Of a DNA stretch of 40,848 nt, positions 35,576 to 40,848 are shown piece after piece. How positions within the stretch are numbered: position 1 is the stretch's first letter; each line of letters opens with the position of its first letter. The position numbers and the translations under genes are program-made. The notes under the pieces are model-generated. The model searched no databases, had not been told where the DNA came from, and saw only the letters and a program-made list of their open reading frames with translations. The stretch is from assembly GCA_905479875.1 (NCBI GenBank), contig CAJQOG010000123.1:1-40848 (forward strand). Direction: 5' to 3'. The stretch comes from an uncultured Gammaproteobacteria bacterium. Lineage in GTDB: Bacteria; Pseudomonadota; Gammaproteobacteria; Steroidobacterales; JABDMI01.

Positions 35576-35970
35576 TGAAATCAATACCACAGTTAAACAG
35601 AATTGACCATGTGCATGTTTATGTAAGCGACAGAATTGCAGCCGTAGAATGGTATGAAACCGTTTTAGGTCTAAGTATACAAAAAGAATTTGAGTTTTGG
35701 GCAAAAGACGGAGGTCCTTTAACCTTAGAAAACCAGGCGGGTAGTGTTCATCTTGCATTATTTGAATCGGGTAAAGCGCCCTCTTCAACGGTTGCTTTTG
35801 GAGTCAGTGGCGAGCAATTCATAGAATGGAAAGAACATCTGGAAAATTCGGCAATTAAATTACGAGTTTCTGATCACACTAAAGCATGGTCTATGTATTT
35901 CTCGGACCCATTTGAAAATCTATTCGAGATTACTAGTTATGATTTTGAATATCTGATAAGTAAACTTTAA
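35572..35970 (+). CDS. VOC (glyoxalase/bleomycin-resistance-like) protein
   Basis: 132 residues with one VOC unit pair: LNRIDHVHVYVSDRIAAVEWYETVLGL at the start, DGGPLTLENQAGSVHLALFES and the terminal strand YFSDPFENLFEITSYDF. The first metal ligand His (DHVHVY) and the C-terminal Glu (LFEITSY) are present; the other two ligands are less certain. ATG at 35572 overlaps the preceding stop codon; the second ATG at 35575 is an alternative start. Could be a glyoxalase, a dioxygenase or a resistance protein. Confidence 0.88.
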   Translation: MMKSIPQLNRIDHVHVYVSDRIAAVEWYETVLGLSIQKEFEFWAKDGGPLTLENQAGSVHLALFESGKAPSSTVAFGVSGEQFIEWKEHLENSAIKLRVSDHTKAWSMYFSDPFENLFEITSYDFEYLISKL

Positions 35971-36033
35971 TAATTTTAATTTGTACAGTTTCGTGACGAC
36001 TGACTTTTGTCGTATATTTTTAGGAGGAAAATT

Positions 36034-36135
36034 ATCAGAAAGGCAAAAGACATATTTAAAGATTTAAAAGTAGCTTTAAAAATAGATTTAAACAGCGCAG
36101 TTAGTGAAACAAAAAGAAATATAAGAACGCTATAA
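36034..36135 (+). CDS. possible small ORF with perfect Shine-Dalgarno and non-standard start (33 aa)
   Basis: AGGAGG at 36022-36027 is followed six bases later by ATC at 36034, opening 33 codons that end in TAA at 36133-36135. The peptide reads RKAKDIFKDLKVALKIDLNS, then AVSETKRNIRTL: charged and amphipathic-helix-like. ATT at 36031 is an alternative. A longer version from TTG at 36007 would give 42 residues but would have no ribosome site. ATC or ATT starts are rare but known (infC in E. coli). The surrounding gap 35971-36356 holds no other gene I can support. It could be a real small protein, a remnant or chance. Confidence 0.25.
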   Translation: MRKAKDIFKDLKVALKIDLNSAVSETKRNIRTL

Positions 36136-36251
36136 TTGTCTATTAAAGACAAAAATTTCTAAAATCAAAGGCAATTTTGTACAATTTATGCATAGATTTA
36201 TCGTAAACATATTTTGTAGCTTACTAAGCACTGCAATTACTAAAAAAATAT

Positions 36252-36259
36252 GATATAAA
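36252..36259 (+). promoter_or_regulatory. extended -10 promoter candidate for the YegP-type gene
   Basis: In TGATATAAAT (36251-36260) the element TGnTATAAA lies about 100 bases before the ATG at 36357. There is no good -35. Transcription would start near 36266, leaving a leader of about 90 bases. Confidence 0.4.
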
Positions 36260-36356
36260 TTCATCCTTGTTCTCGCTCGACATAAAGATTCATAGAAATC
36301 TAAAAGAACATGTTTTCTCAATAAAAAATACTGAAACTCAAGTGGAGCAACCTAAA

Positions 36357-36686
36357 ATGGCAGGAAAATTCGAGCTGAAAAAATCAGCCAATGGACAATT
36401 TTATTTCAATCTTAAATCTTCAAATGGTCAAATTATTTTAGCCAGTGAGATGTATAAAGCTAAAGCAAGTGCATTAAACGGAATTGAATCAATTCGTAAA
36501 AACTGTAAAGATCAGTCTTGTTATGTACGTAAGCAATCGACCAATGGCAAACCTTACTTTGTATTACGAGCGCGTAATCATCAAGTAATAGGTAAGAGTC
36601 AAATGTATAACTCGCCAAAAGCAATGGAAAATGGTATTGCTTCAGTTGGTACTAATGCCCCAAAAGCTGTAATAGCTGAAAAATAG
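36357..36686 (+). CDS. yegP: YegP family DUF1508 protein
   Basis: 109 residues from ATG at 36357 (GGAG nine bases before); the open frame extends upstream but earlier ATG has no ribosome site. It holds two DUF1508 repeats: GKFELKKSANGQFYFNLKSS ... MYKAKASALNGIESIRKN and YVRKQSTNGKPYFVLRARNHQ ... MYNSPKAMENGIASVGTN. This double-repeat layout and length match E. coli YegP (110 aa). The function is not well established. It is transcribed alone with a terminator behind it. Confidence 0.92.
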   Translation: MAGKFELKKSANGQFYFNLKSSNGQIILASEMYKAKASALNGIESIRKNCKDQSCYVRKQSTNGKPYFVLRARNHQVIGKSQMYNSPKAMENGIASVGTNAPKAVIAEK

Positions 36687-36707
36687 ATAACAATGAAATT
36701 CATTTAC

Positions 36708-36738
36708 AAAGGCATACTTCGGTGTGCCTTTTTATTTT
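36708..36738 (+). terminator. intrinsic terminator with TTCG loop after the YegP gene
   Basis: AAAGGCATAC (36708-36717) pairs with GTGTGCCTTT (36722-36731) with one G-T wobble around the very stable tetraloop TTCG, then TTATTTT. It stands 22 bases after the stop codon. Confidence 0.85.
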
Positions 36739-36778
36739 AAGCGTATAAGTATTGTAATTATTAATAGTGAAAAATTTG

Positions 36779-37318
36779 ATGCAAATGACTAAAAAGCTAA
36801 TTCTCATTATTTCTCTGACTTTCATTCTTAGTGGCTGCACTGGTATTCCGAAAGGGCTTCAACCCATCACAGATTTTGATAGTGAAAGGTACCTAGGTAC
36901 TTGGTACGAAATAGCCCGTTTAGATCATAAGTTTGAACGTGGAATGAGTCATGTTAAGGCTACCTACTCAAAAAGAGATAAGGGTGGAATCACCGTTGTC
37001 AATAAAGGCTATATCAAAGCCGATAATGAGTGGAAGAGCGTTGAGGGTAAAGCTTTTTTGAACGGCAAGCCTAATGAAGGGCGTTTAAAGGTTAGTTTTT
37101 TTGGACCATTTTATGGTGGCTATAATATTGTCATTCTTGATGAGAACTATAATTATTCACTAGTTGCTGGACCTAATAGAGATAGTCTTTGGATTCTTTC
37201 GCGTACAAAAGAAATGGATAAAGAAACTTACAATTCATTAGTGCAGCAAGCAAAAATATGGGGCTTTGCAACCGATGAACTTATTAAAGTTGAGCAAGGC
37301 GACATACTTAGTAAATAG
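36779..37318 (+). CDS. blc: outer-membrane lipocalin Blc-like lipoprotein
   Basis: 179 residues from ATG at 36779; GTG at 36767 or ATG at 36785 are also possible because no Shine-Dalgarno is visible. Signal peptide ends with lipobox LSGC. Lipocalin motifs are YLGTWYEIARLDHKFERG (structurally conserved region 1), VKATYSKRDKGGITVVNKG, LKVSFFGPFYGGYNIVILD and YSLVAGPNRDSLWILSR. This is the bacterial lipocalin (Blc) family, which binds fatty acids and lysophospholipids and is stress-induced. Cell location is the inner face of the outer membrane. Confidence 0.93.
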   Translation: MQMTKKLILIISLTFILSGCTGIPKGLQPITDFDSERYLGTWYEIARLDHKFERGMSHVKATYSKRDKGGITVVNKGYIKADNEWKSVEGKAFLNGKPNEGRLKVSFFGPFYGGYNIVILDENYNYSLVAGPNRDSLWILSRTKEMDKETYNSLVQQAKIWGFATDELIKVEQGDILSK

Positions 37319-37339
37319 ATTCCCTCTATAATTCTTTGC

Positions 37340-38191
37340 ATGCAATGCATTGACACTATAATTAAAACGCAAGATGGGTTTCCATTGGCCGTTAGTCAAT
37401 TTAAACCAAATAACGCTAAAGCCCATTTAGTGATTGCGGCTGGATTAGGTATACCAAAAGATTTCTATAGGCATATTGCACAGTTTGCAGCTAATAGAGA
37501 GTATGTAGTTACGACTTTTGATTATCGTGGCATTAGTGAGTCTCAGGATGTAAACTTTAAAGGCAGAGATCATAAGTTCTCTTACTGGGGTCAGAGAGAT
37601 TTACATGCAGTTTTCCAACATCTAAAAACTACTTCAACACTACCACTAATCTATCTTGCACATAGTGCTGGCGGACAAATTCTTGGAATGACGCCGTATT
37701 GTAAAGATGTTGTTGCAGCAAGCTTTATTGGAAGTGTAATTCCTGACGCAAAAAACTACCCTAAATTAATTGACAAAATAAAGCTTAAATTTTTATGGTG
37801 GGTATTATTGCCTGTTCTTTCTATGTTTGGTGATACTGTTCCGGCAAGTAAAGTCGGTTTATCGAATATTGATGTGCCAACTGGCGTTGTGCGAGAATGG
37901 TCTGCATGGGGCCGTACAAGACGATATTTATTTAACCCAAAATTTAATTATGACTTGAGTGAATACTCTTCTTTTACATCACCATTAAAAGTATTAGCCA
38001 TTGCAGACGATGAATTAGCCACGCCGGAAAGTTGTTTTGATTTAGCTACAGAGTACATAAACGCACAGGTGGAAGAAGTGATTTTACAGCCTTCTGTACA
38101 AGGTTTGAGTTTAGGTCACTTCGGATTCTTTCGTGAAAAGGCAGGGGTTTTCTGGGATGACTTGTTTGACTGGTATGATGAACAGATATGA
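37340..38191 (+). CDS. alpha/beta hydrolase (AHSAGGQ type)
   Basis: 283 residues without signal peptide. The oxyanion part is VIAAGLGIPKDFYRHIAQFAA, then TTFDYRGISES; the nucleophile elbow is LAHSAGGQILGM with Ser about 114. The C-terminal acid (IADDELATPESC) and His (SLGHFGFFREK) complete a triad. A hydrophobic stretch FLWWVLLPVLSMFG is in the lid. The type resembles conserved hypothetical esterases of Proteobacteria. Its stop TGA overlaps the decarboxylase ATG by four bases, so the two proteins are probably made together, suggesting a common pathway. Confidence 0.87.
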   Translation: MQCIDTIIKTQDGFPLAVSQFKPNNAKAHLVIAAGLGIPKDFYRHIAQFAANREYVVTTFDYRGISESQDVNFKGRDHKFSYWGQRDLHAVFQHLKTTSTLPLIYLAHSAGGQILGMTPYCKDVVAASFIGSVIPDAKNYPKLIDKIKLKFLWWVLLPVLSMFGDTVPASKVGLSNIDVPTGVVREWSAWGRTRRYLFNPKFNYDLSEYSSFTSPLKVLAIADDELATPESCFDLATEYINAQVEEVILQPSVQGLSLGHFGFFREKAGVFWDDLFDWYDEQI

Positions 38192-39627
38192 AAAAAGACA
38201 ATAAAAATTACCACATGACTGCCGATGAATTTCGCAAACAAGGCTATGCCATGGTGGATTGGATTGCTGATTACTGGTCAGGCGTTGAGGAGATGCCCGT
38301 TTTATCTCAAGCAGCACCAAATGATTTGTTTAATGCCCTTCCAAACAGTGCGCCAAATCATAGCGAAGATTTTTCGGACATTATGCAAGATGTAGAAAAA
38401 CACATCATGCCAGGTATAACTCATTGGCAATCCCCTAACTTCTTTGCTTACTTTCCTACGGGTGCTTCCGGTCCATCAATATTGGGTGAGATGATGTCGG
38501 CCGGTTTAGGTGTGCAAGGAATGTTGTGGTCAACTAGCCCTGCTTGCACAGAGCTTGAAATGAAAATGATGGATTGGTTGGTACATTTACTTGGGTTGCC
38601 TAAACATTATTTACTAGAAAATGCTGGTGGTGGTTCCTTACAGGATTCAGCTTCAAGCGCTTGTTTAGTTGCTTTAATTGCAGCACGTGAAAAGGTATCA
38701 AAATTAAGTTTGAATAAGTTAGGCGGTAACTCAGTAGATGATAAAAAACTACTTGCCTATATCTCTACACAAACGCACTCTTCTTTAGAAAAAGCCATGA
38801 TGATTTCTGGTTTAGGTACAGATAATTTAAGAAAAATATCTGTAGATGGTTCCTACGCTATGCAGGCAGAAAGTTTAAAAAAACAAATAGCTATCGATAA
38901 AGCTGAAGGTTACTTACCGTTCTTTGTGTGTGCAACGATAGGAACAACCTCATCAAACGGTATTGATGATCTCACCTCTGTCGGCAAGATTGCACAACAA
39001 GAAGGACTGTGGATGCACGTCGATGCCGCAATGTCAGGAACGGCATCGATTTGTCCAGAATTCAGGGACTGTAATAAAGGCTTAGAGTTGGCCGATAGCT
39101 ATAACTTTAATCCACATAAATGGATGTTTACCAATTTTGATTGCAGTGCTCTATTTGTAAAAAATAAGGCAGACATTATTAATGCCCTATCGATTCTTCC
39201 TGAGTATTTAAAAAATGCCGCTACCGAATCTGGTGCAGTGATTGATTATAGGGATTGGCAAATTCCTTTAGGACGTCGTTTTCGTGCTTTAAAGTTGTGG
39301 TTTACCCTGCGACACTATGGCGTTGAGGGTTTACGCCACCATATTCGTGAGCATGTAACATTGGCTCAAGAATTTGCAACATGGGTTGAGGAGTCTGAAA
39401 ATTTTGAGATTGTTGCCCCGCATCCATTAAACCTAGTTTGTTTTCGTCATAAAGATGGAGATGCTGTGAATGAAGCCTTAGTGAAGAAATTAAATGACAG
39501 TGGTGATTTATATTTAACGCATACCAAGTTGAATGGTGAATACGTGATTCGTTTGTGCGTCGGTCAGGCACATACAACAAGGAAGCACGTTGAGAAGGCT
39601 TGGGAATTAATTCAAGCAATGTCTTAA
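38188..39627 (+). CDS. PLP-dependent group II decarboxylase, aromatic-L-amino-acid type
   Basis: 479 residues, the length of DOPA/tryptophan decarboxylases. Conserved parts are HWQSPNFFAYFP near residue 79, MLWSTSPACTELE, the His of THSSLEKAMMISGLG that stacks on the cofactor, HVDAAMSGTASICPEFR (Asp279) and the PLP-binding Lys311 in NFNPHKWM. This pattern (PNFFAYFP, TSPACTELE) is typical of aromatic-L-amino-acid decarboxylase (AADC) rather than glutamate decarboxylase. It would convert an aromatic amino acid to its amine and CO2. The ATG overlaps the hydrolase stop codon. Substrate among Phe, Tyr, Trp and DOPA cannot be fixed. Confidence 0.92.
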   Translation: MKKDNKNYHMTADEFRKQGYAMVDWIADYWSGVEEMPVLSQAAPNDLFNALPNSAPNHSEDFSDIMQDVEKHIMPGITHWQSPNFFAYFPTGASGPSILGEMMSAGLGVQGMLWSTSPACTELEMKMMDWLVHLLGLPKHYLLENAGGGSLQDSASSACLVALIAAREKVSKLSLNKLGGNSVDDKKLLAYISTQTHSSLEKAMMISGLGTDNLRKISVDGSYAMQAESLKKQIAIDKAEGYLPFFVCATIGTTSSNGIDDLTSVGKIAQQEGLWMHVDAAMSGTASICPEFRDCNKGLELADSYNFNPHKWMFTNFDCSALFVKNKADIINALSILPEYLKNAATESGAVIDYRDWQIPLGRRFRALKLWFTLRHYGVEGLRHHIREHVTLAQEFATWVEESENFEIVAPHPLNLVCFRHKDGDAVNEALVKKLNDSGDLYLTHTKLNGEYVIRLCVGQAHTTRKHVEKAWELIQAMS

Positions 39628-39714
39628 TGATTAATAATAGATATTCACAAAAGTGACTGTGGCTTAAATATATTGAGCATAAACTATTGAGTTCCTAAAA
39701 GAGGAAAACAGTCT

Positions 39715-40122
39715 ATGCAAATTCCTGAAAACTTCCAAACACTTTTTCGGACGAGTCCATTCCTAGATTTAATAGGGCCAATTTATCAATCAGGTGAGCC
39801 TGGTGATTTGATTATTGGTATAAGAGTAGAAGAAAAACATTGTAATGCTAGACAGGGTTTACACGGTGGAGTGATGAGTACATTGGCCGACATAGCCTTA
39901 GGTTATAACACAGCATTTTCAGGAGAGAAGCCAATACCTATGTCAACCGCAAACTTAACTATTGATTATGCAGGTGGAGCGAAGATAGGTGATTGGCTAA
40001 CCATTCGAAGCGACGTGCAAAAGGTAGGGAAAAGTATGGCCTTTGCGAATTGCTATTTTAGTGTTGGCGATAAAAGAATTGCTAGGGCGAGTGCCGTCTT
40101 TAGTGTGATGCAAGGCAAATAA
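39715..40122 (+). CDS. PaaI-type hot-dog thioesterase
   Basis: 135 residues with one hot-dog domain: the central helix after ARQGLHGGVMSTLADIALGY (residues 44-63) carries the HGG motif and catalytic-type Asp of PaaI-like acyl-CoA thioesterases, followed by TANLTIDYAGGAKIGDWLTI. ATG at 39715 follows AGAGGAAAACAGT. It would hydrolyse aryl- or acyl-CoA thioesters. A bidirectional terminator lies right after the stop codon. Confidence 0.92.
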   Translation: MQIPENFQTLFRTSPFLDLIGPIYQSGEPGDLIIGIRVEEKHCNARQGLHGGVMSTLADIALGYNTAFSGEKPIPMSTANLTIDYAGGAKIGDWLTIRSDVQKVGKSMAFANCYFSVGDKRIARASAVFSVMQGK

Positions 40123-40123
40123 A

Positions 40124-40172
40124 AAAACCGAATTCCTTGAAGCTGCAAAGTAGTTTCAAGGAATTCGGTTTT
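40124..40172. terminator. bidirectional terminator between convergent genes
   Basis: AAAACCGAATTCCTTGAA (40124-40141) pairs perfectly over 18 bases with 40155-40172 around a 13-base loop. A-run before and T-run after it make it usable on both strands: for the thioesterase gene (plus) and for ilvC (minus). Confidence 0.9.
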
Positions 40173-40215
40173 ATGTAGGGGTAGGTCCCTGCGCCTAGCC
40201 TCAACAAAAATTAAT

Positions 40216-40848
40216 CTAAACAATTTTCTTCATATCAGCCATATAGCCACGTAACTCAGCACCAATAATTTCTACAGGATGAGTACGTAATGCTGCATTA
40301 ACTTCGATGAGTCTTGCGTTATCTACTCCATTGTTATTTGAGTTTAAACCTTTGCCAATCACATCAGATTTAATACCCTTCATAAAGTCAGCAAGTAATG
40401 GTACACATGCATGGTTATACAAATAACAGCCGTATTCAGCCGTATCTGAAATAGTGGCGTTCATCTCGTAAAGTTTTTTACGTGCAATAGTATTAGCAAT
40501 TAACGGAGTTTCATGTAGGGATTCATAATAAGCAGACTCAGCAATAATGCCAGCATCAGTCATGGTTTCAAAAGCCAATTCAACACCCGCTTTAACCATG
40601 GCAACCATTAAGATGCCATTGTCAAAAAATTCTTGTTCCGAAATTTCCACATCACCCGCTGGAGTTTTTTCAAAAGCAGTTTCGCCTGTATCTGCACGCC
40701 AGCCTAAAAGCTTAGCATCGTCATTTGCCCAATCTTCCATCATGCCTTGTGAGAAAGCACCACCCATTATGTCGTCTTGATGTTTTTGATACAAAGGACG
40801 CATGATGTCTTTGAGTTCAGTAGCTAAATCAAAGGCTTTTATTTTTGC
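40216..40848 (-). CDS. ilvC: ketol-acid reductoisomerase IlvC, C-terminal part (5' end outside window)
   Basis: The reading frame is open from the right edge (211 codons, no start in view) to the stop at 40216. It corresponds to the C-terminal half of class II (long, E. coli-like) Ilv[37 protein letters not shown]-like [46 protein letters not shown] and [19 protein letters not shown]. The C-terminal knot region ending in [10 protein letters not shown] is intact. The enzyme makes 2,3-dihydroxy acids in valine/isoleucine synthesis using NADPH and Mg2+. Terminator at 40124-40172 follows. Confidence 0.96.
   Translation of the reverse strand, partial: AKIKAFDLATELKDIMRPLYQKHQDDIMGGAFSQGMMEDWANDDAKLLGWRADTGETAFEKTPAGDVEISEQEFFDNGILMVAMVKAGVELAFETMTDAGIIAESAYYESLHETPLIANTIARKKLYEMNATISDTAEYGCYLYNHACVPLLADFMKGIKSDVIGKGLNSNNNGVDNARLIEVNAALRTHPVEIIGAELRGYMADMKKIV

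Overview
The window carries the chromosomal replication-origin region of an AT-rich, probably marine gammaproteobacterium. The order yidC-yidD-rnpA-rpmH (minus strand) then dnaA-dnaN-recF-gyrB (plus strand) is the classic gammaproteobacterial origin layout. A TonB-dependent receptor, a BCCT compatible-solute carrier with a CosR/EctR-like MarR regulator, and a CPA1 Na+/H+ antiporter suggest a saline habitat. I cannot assign an order or genus from the sequence alone.

Layout. 1-6661: truncated TonB-dependent receptor, divergent BCCT transporter + MarR pair, then a CsaA-type OB-fold protein, a RidA protein and two unrecognised membrane proteins. 6699-9274: yidC, yidD, rnpA, rpmH, all minus; two strong RNA hairpins bracket the TTG start of rnpA, and a good sigma70 promoter with a GC-rich discriminator lies upstream of rpmH. 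9806-16551: dnaA (TTG start), an AT-rich dnaA-dnaN spacer that looks like oriC (DnaA boxes followed by a run of six TAR triplets resembling DnaA-trios), dnaN, recF with two near-perfect parS sites inside its coding sequence, and gyrB. 16671-26009: a thioesterase, a small esterase-like hydrolase, a tandem pair of 7TM (DISM)-GAF-GGDEF proteins (one with intact GGDEF, one degenerate), a substrate-binding-like protein without signal peptide, AlkB-type dioxygenase, a lipoprotein and a Na+/H+ antiporter. 26143-29804: DUF4382 lipoprotein and a three-gene operon (MDR oxidoreductase, SGNH esterase, epoxide-hydrolase-like protein). 29920-33888: a light-related neighbourhood with a BLUF blue-light sensor co-directional with a DUF3592 protein, divergent DUF427, a GNAT, a tail-anchored protein with L7/L12-like repeats, and a class I photolyase. 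33957-40848: mostly small metabolic or stress enzymes (YCII, hydrolases, GNAT, VOC, YegP/DUF1508, Blc lipocalin, aromatic-amino-acid-type decarboxylase, PaaI-type thioesterase), ending in the 3' part of ilvC.

How it works together. The core is replication initiation and early segregation (DnaA, DnaN, oriC, parS, GyrB, RecF) next to protein-export, ribosome and RNase P genes. The flanks are accessory. The most interesting points are the parS sites embedded in recF at the two FHVE motifs, the oriC architecture, the hairpins controlling rpmH/rnpA, the active/degenerate GGDEF receptor pair, the BLUF-photolyase neighbourhood, and a possible small ORF with a perfect Shine-Dalgarno but no standard start. 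No CRISPR array, transposon, prophage or tRNA was seen.
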